This document shows, piece after piece, positions 25,547 through 33,092 of a stretch of 64,000 bases of DNA (position 1 is the first letter of the stretch; the number at the start of each line of letters is the position of its first letter). Under the pieces are notes generated by a model. The model saw only the letters and a list, made by a program, of their open reading frames with translations, made no database searches and was not told the origin of the DNA. A program made the position numbers and the translations under genes. The DNA is taken from NCBI GenBank assembly GCA_017538365.1, contig JAFYIZ010000033.1, forward strand, positions 12,826 to 76,825. The letters are read 5' to 3'. The DNA is from a bacterium (lineage in GTDB: Bacteria > UBP6 > UBA1177).

Positions 25547-26214
25547 TGGCAGACAGAGAAAACAAATCTATTGTAAAAGGGATGCAGCACCTGATTTTGT
25601 GTGAAGGGAAAGATGCACAGCTTTTCATGATTTATTATCTGAACAGTAAAGCTTTAGCGGATAATAAACAATATTCGGAAGTAGTTCAGGTTGAAGATTT
25701 CGGCGGTAATGAACAATTGAGTTCGGCGCTAAAATTGTGGTCAAAGGATCCAAATTTTCAAAATCTGAAATCGCTTGTCGTTCTTCGAGATTCTGAAACA
25801 GATGCTCAAGGTGCCGTAGACAGTATTAAGACTGCTTTTAAGAAGGCAGAATTGCCGGTTCCGTCATGCCCCCATCAATTTGAAACTGACGGCACTTTGA
25901 AGACAGGTTTTCTTTTGTTTCCGGAATGTTCTTCTGATCTTAAAAACGGGACCCTTGAAGATTTATGTCTTTCTGTTTTAGAGGAAAGCGGAGTAACCGG
26001 AATAAGCGAAATCGATAGTTTTCTTTCAGATTTGGAAAAGCGTGAGATCAGAATTTTTCCACGTCGTTTTAAAACGCGGTTGCACACATATTTTTCCATA
26101 ACGGATGATTTTGTGTCACTCAAAATAGGAGAAGCCGCTAAAGCTGGAGCATTTGATTGGAATAGTCCTAAGCTTGATCAAATTAAGAGTTTCTTGGAAG
26201 AGATGATAAGGTAA
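25546..26214 (+). CDS. DUF3226 / TOPRIM-like partner of the ATPase
   Basis: A 222-aa protein matching the DUF3226 pattern: HLILCEGKDAQLFM with Glu20 and Lys-Asp22-23, VEDFGGNEQLSSAL, a VVLRDSETDAQGA acidic block, FPECSSDLKNGTLEDLCLSV, and the C-terminal LKIGEAAKAGAFDWNSPKL. The E...D-x-E/D arrangement suggests a TOPRIM-like metal site, so it may be the nuclease or effector half of a split OLD-like system (inference from analogy with PARIS AriB). It is co-translated with the ATPase. It ends about 150 bases before the next promoter. Confidence 0.8.
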   Translation: MADRENKSIVKGMQHLILCEGKDAQLFMIYYLNSKALADNKQYSEVVQVEDFGGNEQLSSALKLWSKDPNFQNLKSLVVLRDSETDAQGAVDSIKTAFKKAELPVPSCPHQFETDGTLKTGFLLFPECSSDLKNGTLEDLCLSVLEESGVTGISEIDSFLSDLEKREIRIFPRRFKTRLHTYFSITDDFVSLKIGEAAKAGAFDWNSPKLDQIKSFLEEMIR

Positions 26215-26237
26215 CTCAAAGTATACTTCCCTCAGGA

Positions 26238-26283
26238 AAACCTAACACTTTCAATTCTCCAAATCCTGAAAATCGGTGAGGTT
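26238..26283. repeat. Imperfect inverted repeat in intergenic region
   Basis: The arms AAAACCTAAC (about 26238-26247) and GTGAGGTTTT (about 26275-26284) match over nine of ten positions around a loop of about 27 bases. It lies just after the DUF3226 gene. It could act as a weak terminator-like structure or an operator. Confidence 0.3.
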
Positions 26284-26301
26284 TTGCCCTTGTTTTTCAA
26301 A

Positions 26302-26322
26302 TTTTGTGCAAAAAGCACAAAA
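26302..26322. promoter_or_regulatory. Perfect palindrome, possible operator
   Basis: TTTTGTGC and GCACAAAA (26302-26309 and 26315-26322) are perfect 8-bp inverted arms around AAAAA. The element lies 46 bases upstream of the -35 box of the second ATPase promoter. A regulator-binding site or a terminator for the upstream pair are both possible. Confidence 0.45.
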
Positions 26323-26336
26323 CAAATGCCTCTTAA

Positions 26337-26351
26337 GGAACATTTTGTTCC
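26337..26351. promoter_or_regulatory. Second perfect palindrome upstream of the promoter
   Basis: GGAACA and TGTTCC (26337-26342, 26346-26351) are perfect 6-bp arms around TTT, 16 bases upstream of the -35 box. With the palindrome at 26302 this makes a palindrome-dense control region for the ATPase/TOPRIM pair. Confidence 0.4.
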
Positions 26352-26367
26352 GAAAATAAGTTTTGTC

Positions 26368-26395
26368 TTGACATTTTTGCAAAAGATCGTATGAT
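26368..26395 (+). promoter_or_regulatory. Near-consensus promoter of the second ATPase module
   Basis: TTGACA (26368-26373), 16-base spacer, TATGAT (26390-26395). The expected transcript starts only about 20 bases upstream of ATG 26424, leaving a short leader with GGAGG. This is one of the strongest promoter matches in the window. Confidence 0.7.
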
Positions 26396-26423
26396 GTGGC
26401 GTTTTGTTTGGAGGATTGTGAAG

Positions 26424-27821
26424 ATGAAAGATGCAACAGTAAGATTGGAAGGTATAGAAATCAGGAATTTCAAAAATGTTTGCTATGGCAAGCTGAATTT
26501 TGAAAATTCAAGGACATATTCTGATGCGAGCATTTTGGGTTTATATGGTCAAAATGGTTCAGGTAAAACAGCTTTGATCGATGCAATTGCACTTCTTAAA
26601 TTTGCTCTTGCCGGTCAGGAAGTTCCGCTCCAGTTCGCCGATTATATCAATATCGATGCTTCTTTTGCTAACTTGAAATACTTCTTTAAGGTCAGGAATC
26701 TTGAAATAGAAGCGGAATATAATGTTGTTTACGAATTCAATATCCGTAAAGAAATAAGTGAATCTTCCCAGAAATACAAGGCAGTTATATTTGATGAGGT
26801 GCTTTCATATTCGTATGAATCAAAAGATGAAAAATTAAAACTTCAATCTCTCATAGATACATGCACTGACGATGTTTTTGTTCCTGTCAGCAAATACAAC
26901 GAGCTTGTCGGAAGCTGCAAGGATAGTAAAACAACTTTGATCGCGCATAAAAAATTTGCACTTATTTCTTCAAAATCTTTCGTGTTCTCAAGCGAATTGC
27001 TTGATGTTATTCGCGTGAACTGCAAAGAAGCGCGTCATCTTTTCCTGATCAAAAGCTTGGTTTTGTATGGTAATTTCGAGCTTTTTGTAATCAATACGGC
27101 AAATTCAGGGATGATTACTGTCAACGGACTTCCGTTGAATTTTAAATATGAAGAAAAGGGAGAAATATCAATAGGAAATTTCATAATAAATTTGAACGAG
27201 CCGACATTTTTTTCTGAAAAAGAGCTTGATGTCGCAAAGAAAGTCATAAAGAATATGAATATTGTCCTTGCCAAACTTGTGCCTGGATTGACGATCGGTG
27301 TCAGGGAACTCGGCACAGAACTCGCGGAAGATGCGTCTAAAAAAGTCAAGATCCAGCTGGTCTCAATGAAAAATGATAAAGACATTCCTTTAAAATACGA
27401 ATCCGAAGGAATTAAAAAAATAATTTCCGTCCTGCAGCTTCTGATCCTTGTTTACAATAATCCTTCGACTACTGTCGCGATCGATGAGTTGGATTCAGGG
27501 ATCTTCGAATATCTTTTGGGTGAACTCCTTAGAATTATTTCAAAAAAAGGTGTGGGGCAGTTGATTTTCACTTCACACAATCTTCGTCCGCTGGAAACGA
27601 TTGATCGCGGCTTCATTGCTTTCACAACAACAGATCCAAAAGAACGTTATATTCGTCTTGCAAACATTAAAACCAACAACAATTTACGTGATTTTTACTA
27701 TCGCGATATTGTTCTTGGCGAGCAGAGAAAACCCGTTTATGATTCCACTAACAATTATGAAATTGATTTAGCATTCATGGAAGCAGGAGAAACATCTATA
27801 GAAACTGGAGATAACAAGTGA
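26424..27821 (+). CDS. RloA-like AAA ATPase of a second two-gene defence module
   Basis: A 465-aa ATPase starting at ATG 26424 (GGAGG nine bases upstream; the in-frame ATG at 26391 overlaps the promoter). Walker A is at residues 42-49 (GQNGSGKT) after GIEIRNFKNVCYGKLNF. A long insertion of coil and beta segments follows. Later come KYESEGIKKIISVLQLL (signature-like), VAIDELDSGIFEYLLGELLR (Walker B) and LIFTSHNLRPLETI (switch His). The plan is that of RloA/AAA_15 ATPases seen in abortive-infection systems. The stop region overlaps the next gene by four bases. The reading frame appears intact, unlike its partner. Confidence 0.85.
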   Translation: MKDATVRLEGIEIRNFKNVCYGKLNFENSRTYSDASILGLYGQNGSGKTALIDAIALLKFALAGQEVPLQFADYINIDASFANLKYFFKVRNLEIEAEYNVVYEFNIRKEISESSQKYKAVIFDEVLSYSYESKDEKLKLQSLIDTCTDDVFVPVSKYNELVGSCKDSKTTLIAHKKFALISSKSFVFSSELLDVIRVNCKEARHLFLIKSLVLYGNFELFVINTANSGMITVNGLPLNFKYEEKGEISIGNFIINLNEPTFFSEKELDVAKKVIKNMNIVLAKLVPGLTIGVRELGTELAEDASKKVKIQLVSMKNDKDIPLKYESEGIKKIISVLQLLILVYNNPSTTVAIDELDSGIFEYLLGELLRIISKKGVGQLIFTSHNLRPLETIDRGFIAFTTTDPKERYIRLANIKTNNNLRDFYYRDIVLGEQRKPVYDSTNNYEIDLAFMEAGETSIETGDNK

Positions 27822-28521
27822 CTCGTAAGAAAATAATTTTTGTCATTGTTGAAGGCTCTTCGGACGAAACAGCCCTTGGTGCTATTTTACAAAACATCTT
27901 TGATGTCAATCAAGTACATATTGAAGTTGTTCACGGCGATATTACAACGCAAAACGGGGTCATGCCGCATAATATTCTGTCAAAAATAGGAGACATGGTA
28001 GCCGAATACATCAAGCAAAACAGATATCTTAAGAAATCTGACTTCGAAAGGATTATTCATATCGTCGATATGGACGGAGCATATATTCCGAATGAAAATA
28101 TTATTGAAGATGCCGACTTAGAAAAAACATCCTACTCTCTGAAAAACATAACTACAAACAATAAGTCGCATATTGTTGAGAGAAATAAGCAGAAAACTGC
28201 AAATATCAATAAGATATGTTCTTGCCATGAAATTAGGAAGAAGGAGATGATTCCTTATAAAGTTTTTTACATGTCTTGCAATCTTGATTTGATCATGTTC
28301 TACATGACAAAATCAACAGCACTGATGCTGAGAAAAAGCTGGATTCCAGAAAATTTGCGAAACAATACAAAGAAAATATTCATGAATTTCTTTCATTTAT
28401 TTCTGACTCAGATTTTTCTGTGAAGATGTCTTACGAAGAATCGTGGAAGTTTATCAAGCAGGGATTGCACTCGCTTGAACGGCATACAAATTTCGGTATT
28501 TGCTTTGAAAAGAATCTTTAA
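27818..28521 (+). pseudogene. TOPRIM-like partner of the ATPase, broken by a 5-bp tandem duplication
   Basis: The gene starts GTG 27818, overlapping the ATPase stop. The N-terminal part has IIFVIVEGSSDE (Glu12) and IIHIVDMDGAYI (Asp84, Asp86), an E...D-x-D layout like TOPRIM nucleases. After MSCNLD the frame is lost: TTGAT occurs twice in tandem at 28284-28288 and 28289-28293. Removing one copy restores an open frame to the TAA at 28519-28521. It reads NLDHVLHDKINSTDAEKK, then FLSFISDSDFSVKM, then SWKFIKQGLHSLERHTNFG, about 232 aa in all. As sequenced, translation ends at 28423 with an out-of-frame hydrophobic tail. The gene is either newly inactivated, a phase-variable state, or a sequencing error. 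Confidence 0.82.
28284..28293 (+). repeat. TTGAT tandem duplication causing the frameshift
   Basis: Two adjacent identical copies of TTGAT. Deleting one rejoins the two coding frames exactly between the codons for Asp and His (NLD|HVL), which is strong evidence that the second copy is the mutation. Confidence 0.85.
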
Positions 28522-28603
28522 TTTTTTTCCAGAAGAAGTTATCTACAAAAATTTCAAAGAGCTCCTTGAAGTACAAGAAAACTGGACAGAGGTTGAAGTG
28601 TAA
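28496..28603 (+). pseudogene. Possible C-terminal gene remnant
   Basis: In a third frame, an open stretch ends at TAA 28601-28603 and reads like protein: ALKRIFNFFPEEVIYKNF, then KELLEVQENWTEVEV. It has no start codon or ribosome binding site of its own and overlaps the end of the broken TOPRIM-like gene. It may be the tail of a deleted gene at the island's right end. I do not recognise the family. Confidence 0.3.
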
Positions 28604-28634
28604 ATAGATTAACCTTTGTTTTAGGAGAATCACT

Positions 28635-28733
28635 ATGAGGAGTATAATGGCCAAACATTTTTGGACAGAAGAATCCTCTCGCAATTCCCAAAAATTTAAG
28701 TATTATAACGTGTTTTTGACGGAGGAAAAATGA
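28635..28733 (+). CDS. Putative 32-aa leader-like ORF before ugd
   Basis: ATG 28635 follows a good ribosome binding site (TTAGGAG), and the 32-codon frame ends in a TGA that overlaps the ugd start (ATGA at 28730-28733). Such overlap gives translational coupling. The peptide ([20 protein letters not shown], then a short tail) matches nothing I know. It may be a leader peptide or a fortuitous ORF. A TATAAT at 28643-28648 inside it, with a poor -35, might be a promoter for ugd. Confidence 0.35.
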   Translation: MRSIMAKHFWTEESSRNSQKFKYYNVFLTEEK

Positions 28734-29971
28734 GAGATTTTAAAGATCTGAAAATCGCGGTTGCCGGTACTGGTTATGTTGGTTTATCGCTGGCTGTTCT
28801 GCTTTCGCAGCATCACGATGTGACGGCGGTTGATATCATCCCGGAAAAGGTGAAACTTCTGAATGAGAAAAAATCACCGATCCAGGATGAATACATCGAA
28901 AAATATCTGGCTGAAAAAAATTTGAAACTCAAAGCGACGACCGACGGAAAAAGCGCTTATGCGGATGTCGACTTTGTTATAATCGCGGCTCCGACGAACT
29001 ACGACCCGCAGAAAAATTTCTTTGATACGAGTGCGGTGGAAGCGGTGATCGACCTCGTGATGAGTGTCAACAAGAACGCGGTCATGGTGATCAAATCTAC
29101 GATCCCTGTCGGTTTCACGAGGCATATCCGTGAAAAGAAAAACTGCGACAAAATAATGTTCAGCCCTGAATTTCTGCGTGAGTCGAAGGCACTTTACGAC
29201 AACCTCTATCCGAGCCGTATCATTGCAGGGTGCGACGAGGGAACGCGCGAGGCGGCTGAGGTCTTTGTTAAACTTTTGCAGGAAGGAGCTGAAAAGAAAG
29301 ATGTTCCGACTCTTTTCATGGATTTCACTGAGGCTGAGGCTGTCAAACTGTTCGCAAATACATACCTTGCGCTGCGTGTCAGCTACTTTAACGAGCTTGA
29401 TACTTACGCCGAAATGAAAGGCCTCAACACGGCGAACATCATCAAAGGAGTCTGCTTAGACCCGAGAATAGGAGATCAGTACAACAATCCTTCGTTCGGA
29501 TACGGCGGCTACTGCCTTCCGAAAGACACAAAACAGCTGCTTGCAAACTATGCCGATGTGCCTGAGAACCTGATCCAGGCGATAGTTGAGAGCAACCGCA
29601 CGAGAAAAGATTTCATCTCCGATAGAGTCCTTGCAAAAGCGGGATATTACACGGGGTCATCGATGTGGAACGCGGCAAAGGAGCGCCCGATCACGATAGG
29701 AGTTTACCGCCTCACGATGAAAAGTAACAGCGACAACTTCCGCCAGAGCTCGATCCAAGGCGTTATGAAACGCATCAAGGCAAAAGGGGCGACAGTCATC
29801 GTCTATGAGCCTGCACTTGCCGACGGCACGACATTCTTCGGCTCCCTCGTCGTCAACGACATCGACCGCTTCAAAACAAGCTGCGACGCAATCATCGCAA
29901 ACAGATACGACAAGATCCTCGATGATGTCAAAGACAAAGTCTACACAAGGGATTTTTTCGGGAGGGATTAG
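28730..29971 (+). CDS. ugd: UDP-glucose 6-dehydrogenase
   Basis: A 413-aa enzyme of the UDP-glucose/GDP-mannose dehydrogenase family. It oxidises UDP-glucose to UDP-glucuronate with two NAD+. The NAD loop is [20 protein letters not shown]. The catalytic Cys lies in [15 protein letters not shown]. The central helix region is [20 protein letters not shown] and the C-terminal substrate domain has [18 protein letters not shown]. It supplies acidic sugar for the polysaccharide. Base composition is clearly GC-richer than the preceding defence island, close to the first genes of the window, so it looks like the resumed backbone of the locus. RBS GGAGG precedes ATG 28730. Confidence 0.95.
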   Translation: MRDFKDLKIAVAGTGYVGLSLAVLLSQHHDVTAVDIIPEKVKLLNEKKSPIQDEYIEKYLAEKNLKLKATTDGKSAYADVDFVIIAAPTNYDPQKNFFDTSAVEAVIDLVMSVNKNAVMVIKSTIPVGFTRHIREKKNCDKIMFSPEFLRESKALYDNLYPSRIIAGCDEGTREAAEVFVKLLQEGAEKKDVPTLFMDFTEAEAVKLFANTYLALRVSYFNELDTYAEMKGLNTANIIKGVCLDPRIGDQYNNPSFGYGGYCLPKDTKQLLANYADVPENLIQAIVESNRTRKDFISDRVLAKAGYYTGSSMWNAAKERPITIGVYRLTMKSNSDNFRQSSIQGVMKRIKAKGATVIVYEPALADGTTFFGSLVVNDIDRFKTSCDAIIANRYDKILDDVKDKVYTRDFFGRD

Positions 29972-29979
29972 ACCGGACC

Positions 29980-30071
29980 TCGTCATCTTGAACGAACGTG
30001 AAAGATTTCCCGTCATGTTGGAGGCTTACCGAAACATCTATTTGAGATTCTTCGCTACGTTCAGAATGACG
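29980..30071. repeat. Short inverted-repeat element (GTCATTCTGAACG-type)
   Basis: The left arm at about 29980-30008 (CGTCATCTTGAACGAACGTG...) and the right arm at about 30043-30071 (...GCTACGTTCAGAATGACG) are imperfect inverted copies with about 35 bases between them. This hairpin type, with GTCAT-CTTGA-ACG ends and an AGATTCTTCGC core, resembles miniature repeat elements scattered in many bacterial genomes. It lies in the gap between ugd and the next gene and upstream of that gene's promoter. Confidence 0.6.
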
Positions 30072-30108
30072 GGGAGACCTCCCCAGCGCGTCATCTTATT
30101 CCGATTCC

Positions 30109-30136
30109 TTGACAGAAAAACGGGAGTTACTAAAAT
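30109..30136 (+). promoter_or_regulatory. Predicted promoter for the 69-aa gene and following lipoprotein operon
   Basis: Consensus TTGACA (30109-30114), 16-base spacer, TAAAAT (30131-30136), 26 bases before ATG 30162, which has AGGAGG. Confidence 0.65.
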
Positions 30137-30161
30137 CTTTCGTCTTTTTTAGGAGGTCGGA

Positions 30162-30371
30162 ATGTCTATCAGCAAAGTCGGTGACGATTTGAAGCAAATG
30201 CTTTTTCTCGTCCATTTCAAAGACGGATATGTGAAACCCGTTATCGCTTCCACTCAGGCTCAGGTGCGTGAAATCATAGCCGCAGAGGGCGAAAGAAAGG
30301 TCGAAGATATAGACAAAATCGTTCTGGAACAGAATTATTATCCCCAGAACGAAGATTATTACGATATTTAG
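30162..30371 (+). CDS. Small protein of unknown function
   Basis: A 69-aa hydrophilic protein behind a strong promoter and an AGGAGG ribosome binding site, eight bases upstream of a lipoprotein gene. It begins MSISKVGDDLKQMLFLVHFK and ends with Tyr/Asp-rich NYYPQNEDYYDI. It has no motif I know. The expression signals make it more likely a real gene than a chance ORF. Confidence 0.7.
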   Translation: MSISKVGDDLKQMLFLVHFKDGYVKPVIASTQAQVREIIAAEGERKVEDIDKIVLEQNYYPQNEDYYDI

Positions 30372-30379
30372 GAGGAACC

Positions 30380-31447
30380 ATGAAAAAAAATTCCTTGTTT
30401 ATTCTGTTTGCCGTTCTTTTGTTTTTTGTCGGATGCGGCAACGGCGGAAACGAATATGACCAATACGGCGACACCGGCGATTCGGGAAAAGATGACGATA
30501 CCGCGGATACGGTTCCCGACAAAGATTCTTCCGATACAGCCGATGAACCGGCAGATGCTGACACGGATAATAAGCCTGATGATGACAACGAAACCGTCGA
30601 CGATGAAGATAGCGACGGCTCGAATGTAGACGACGACTCTTCATCAGCTCAGGATTTCTGGTCGACATGCGAAGGAATTATCGCGTGTGCCAAAGAATGT
30701 GCCGATGATGATTCCGACTGTGTCAACAATTGTTATGTGAAAGGAAATGAGGAGGGGCAGCTTTATTACAGGCGTTGGAGAGAGTGCTTCGACAGCGCAT
30801 GTGCGGAAGACCGGACGGCAGAATGTTCCGCTGAAAACTGCAGTGAATGGGATAAACTGTGTAATGTGGCAGAGGCTTTTGAATATGAAATCACAATTCC
30901 TGCACCTTACGGAAATGCTGAATTTGCAGGCAGTTTCTCTTTTATTCTGAATAATTCCTTTCCGACGTCTGAAAGCCAGCTTTTGTTCGAAAGTTTTGCT
31001 TCGGGCAAAATTTCTTCGATGCCGGTCACTCTGGGCGGAACGATAATGTCATTTGTCAGAACTACTGCCGACCAGCGTGACGGAAAGGTCGTTGAAGTTT
31101 ATCAGGTTCCGTACAATACTTCCACGCAAACCGTCGGAAATCCGGTCATTCTGCTTAGAATCAAAACCGATGCCGCGACGGAAGGTGAACACGTTGTAGG
31201 AGTCGGCGATGAAAGCGATGCCAGACTGATTGTCGGAGAGATTGATTCGCAGTACAATTTTTCCTGTTATCACGCATTCGGAATCGGCTCATTCAAAATC
31301 GATAAGGCCGTGATAAAAACCGGTTCTTCAGGAGTTTTGAACTTCAGCAACGGCATTGCAGAACTTTTCAGTCCGTATAATATTCCTGAATTAGGCGGCG
31401 ATGCACGTGAAATACTCGGTGTTGAGGCTTGTTCTCTTATCTGGTAG
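30380..31447 (+). CDS. Lipoprotein with Asp-rich linker
   Basis: A 355-aa secreted lipoprotein. The signal peptide KKNSLFILFAVLLFFVGC ends in a lipobox Cys at residue 19, followed by an Asp/Thr/Glu-rich linker of about 70 residues. Next is a Cys-rich block with CEGIIACAKECADDDSDCVN and CYVKG...CFDSACAEDRTAEC. The last 200 residues form a beta-rich domain (YGNAEFAGSFSFILNNSFPT). I do not recognise the C-terminal domain. It is probably surface or outer-membrane attached. The long acidic linker is a hallmark of this organism's surface proteins (see also 52166 and 62772). Confidence 0.85.
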   Translation: MKKNSLFILFAVLLFFVGCGNGGNEYDQYGDTGDSGKDDDTADTVPDKDSSDTADEPADADTDNKPDDDNETVDDEDSDGSNVDDDSSSAQDFWSTCEGIIACAKECADDDSDCVNNCYVKGNEEGQLYYRRWRECFDSACAEDRTAECSAENCSEWDKLCNVAEAFEYEITIPAPYGNAEFAGSFSFILNNSFPTSESQLLFESFASGKISSMPVTLGGTIMSFVRTTADQRDGKVVEVYQVPYNTSTQTVGNPVILLRIKTDAATEGEHVVGVGDESDARLIVGEIDSQYNFSCYHAFGIGSFKIDKAVIKTGSSGVLNFSNGIAELFSPYNIPELGGDAREILGVEACSLIW

Positions 31448-31457
31448 GAGAGAAAAT

Positions 31458-32498
31458 ATGAAAAAAGTGATTTGCATTTTCTGCTGTTTTTTGTCTCTGT
31501 TTCTTTGTTCGTGCGGAAGTGCCGACAAGAAGACTTCGCGCAAAAAAAACGTTCCCGTAAAGTCGGAAGAGGCTGACAACGGACAAAAAGATGCCGATAA
31601 CGGAATTACGGAGAACGGAATTCACAATCTGCCTAACGGAGACCGCTATATCGGCGGCTTCAAGGATCACAAAAAATACGGTGAAGGCGAGTACATCTAT
31701 GCGAACGGCGACCGTTACAAAGGTTTTTTCGAGAACGGTCACTACAACGGTCAGGGCGAACTGACGCTGAAGGACGGAACCAAGTATATCGGCGAATTCA
31801 AAGACGGTCTGCGCCATGGTCAGGGAACTCTTACATTCCCTAGCGGCGCAAAGTACGAAGGTTCTTTCGTCAACGATATGATGGAAGGCGAGGGTGTTTT
31901 CCGTTTCCCTGACGAAAGGGAGTACCGAGGGAATTTCAAGAAAAATTTCAGACACGGTCACGGCGTGATGATTTTTCCGAGCGGCGCAGAATACGACGGA
32001 GATTTCAACGACGATAAACGGAGCGGAAAGGGAAAGATGACTTACCGCAACGGTTCTGTTTATGAAGGCGATTTTGTTGACGGAAAACGCGAAGGCAAAG
32101 GGACGCTGACAAAGAAAAACGGCGATGTTTATACGGGTGATTTCGAAGCCGACAACCCTGAAGGCATAGGAAAATACGTTTTTGCTAACGGGGATGTCTA
32201 CGAGGGTGATATTAAGCAGGGCGCGCTGACGGGAAGCGGCATAAAAACAATGAAATCAGGCGTTTATGAAGGCGAATTTCTTAACGGCTCATTCCACGGC
32301 ATGGGCAAATTCACCGGCAAAAACGGTTTGGTGAGATACGGCGTATGGCATCACGGCAACCTTGCAAAACAGCTTCCGATGCCGAAGGAAGGTGAAGAAG
32401 GCGAAGAAGAAAGCGTTTCTTCGGATGAAGACGAATCCGAAAGCGAGGAAACAACTGCTCCCGTAAAGGAAGAAAGCGGCGAAAAGGCTGCCGATTAA
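31458..32498 (+). CDS. MORN-repeat lipoprotein
   Basis: Starts at ATG 31458 (TAGGAG upstream), not the earlier in-frame ATG. A 346-aa protein with signal peptide KKVICIFCCFLSLFLCSC and lipidated Cys near residue 19. About ten to eleven tandem MORN repeats follow, each close to Y-x-G-x-F-x-x-G-x-x-x-G-x-G (for example YIGEFKDGLRHGQGTLTFPS). It ends in a Glu-rich acidic tail (GEEGEEESVSSDEDESESEE). MORN repeats form an elongated beta-meander that binds lipids or proteins. The protein is probably anchored in the periplasm or at the outer membrane. The pth start follows the stop by one base. Confidence 0.92.
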   Translation: MKKVICIFCCFLSLFLCSCGSADKKTSRKKNVPVKSEEADNGQKDADNGITENGIHNLPNGDRYIGGFKDHKKYGEGEYIYANGDRYKGFFENGHYNGQGELTLKDGTKYIGEFKDGLRHGQGTLTFPSGAKYEGSFVNDMMEGEGVFRFPDEREYRGNFKKNFRHGHGVMIFPSGAEYDGDFNDDKRSGKGKMTYRNGSVYEGDFVDGKREGKGTLTKKNGDVYTGDFEADNPEGIGKYVFANGDVYEGDIKQGALTGSGIKTMKSGVYEGEFLNGSFHGMGKFTGKNGLVRYGVWHHGNLAKQLPMPKEGEEGEEESVSSDEDESESEETTAPVKEESGEKAAD

Positions 32499-32499
32499 C

Positions 32500-33015
32500 A
32501 TGCTTGTCGTTTTTCTGGGAAATCCCGGTTCTGAATACAAACTCACGCGTCACAACTCCGGTTTTATCGTTGCCGAAAACATGGAGCTCACGCAGGATCT
32601 GCGCTGGAGTCAGAAATTTTTCGGAATGTTCGCGAAAAAAGATTTTTCAGGGCATCAGCACTGCTTTTTGAAGCCGGAAACTTTCATGAATTTAAGCGGA
32701 AAAAGCGTTCAGGCGGCAAAGTCTTTTTTCAAACTGAGCGAGCGCGAAATCGTTGTCGTGCATGATGATATCGAAACTGAATTCGGAGTCGTAACTTTTA
32801 GGGAGGGCGGCGGCTTTGCAGGACACAACGGCTTGAAATCAATAGCAAATTCAATCGGAAGCCCTGATTTCCTGCGTATAAAAATCGGTGTCGGCAGACC
32901 GAAAAAAGGTGATGTCGCCTCTTTTGTTCTGGGAAAATTTACTCCTGAAGAAATGTCTTATTTCCCGGCTGTAACGGAATCGGTCGAGGAAAAGCTGAAA
33001 GAGCTGCTTCAATAA
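32500..33015 (+). CDS. pth: Peptidyl-tRNA hydrolase
   Basis: A 171-aa enzyme with the Pth signature FLGNPGSEYKLTRHNSGFIV, where His is the catalytic base. KPETFMNLSGKSV, VVHDDIETEFG, GHNGLKSIANSIGSPDFLRI and KIGVGRP complete the family. It releases peptides from tRNA that drops off the ribosome. Slightly shorter than the usual 185-195 aa. It sits immediately after the MORN lipoprotein gene, one base from its stop, so expression is likely coupled. Confidence 0.96.
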   Translation: MLVVFLGNPGSEYKLTRHNSGFIVAENMELTQDLRWSQKFFGMFAKKDFSGHQHCFLKPETFMNLSGKSVQAAKSFFKLSEREIVVVHDDIETEFGVVTFREGGGFAGHNGLKSIANSIGSPDFLRIKIGVGRPKKGDVASFVLGKFTPEEMSYFPAVTESVEEKLKELLQ

Positions 33016-33019
33016 AATA

Positions 33020-33047
33020 TTGCTTTTTCGGCAACTGTCTGTAGAAT
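33020..33047 (+). promoter_or_regulatory. Predicted promoter for the SurA/PpiD-like gene
   Basis: TTGCTT (33020-33025), 16-base spacer, TAGAAT (33042-33047), starting right after the pth stop. Confidence 0.55.
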
Positions 33048-33092
33048 GCCCGCCGGTTATTTTTTGTATCTTTATTTATTAGAGGTTTTTAA

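Noticed and set aside
30000-30160. ORF at 29805-30152 as a real gene
   Set aside because: It runs through the end of ugd in another frame and through the inverted-repeat element; the product has no motif.
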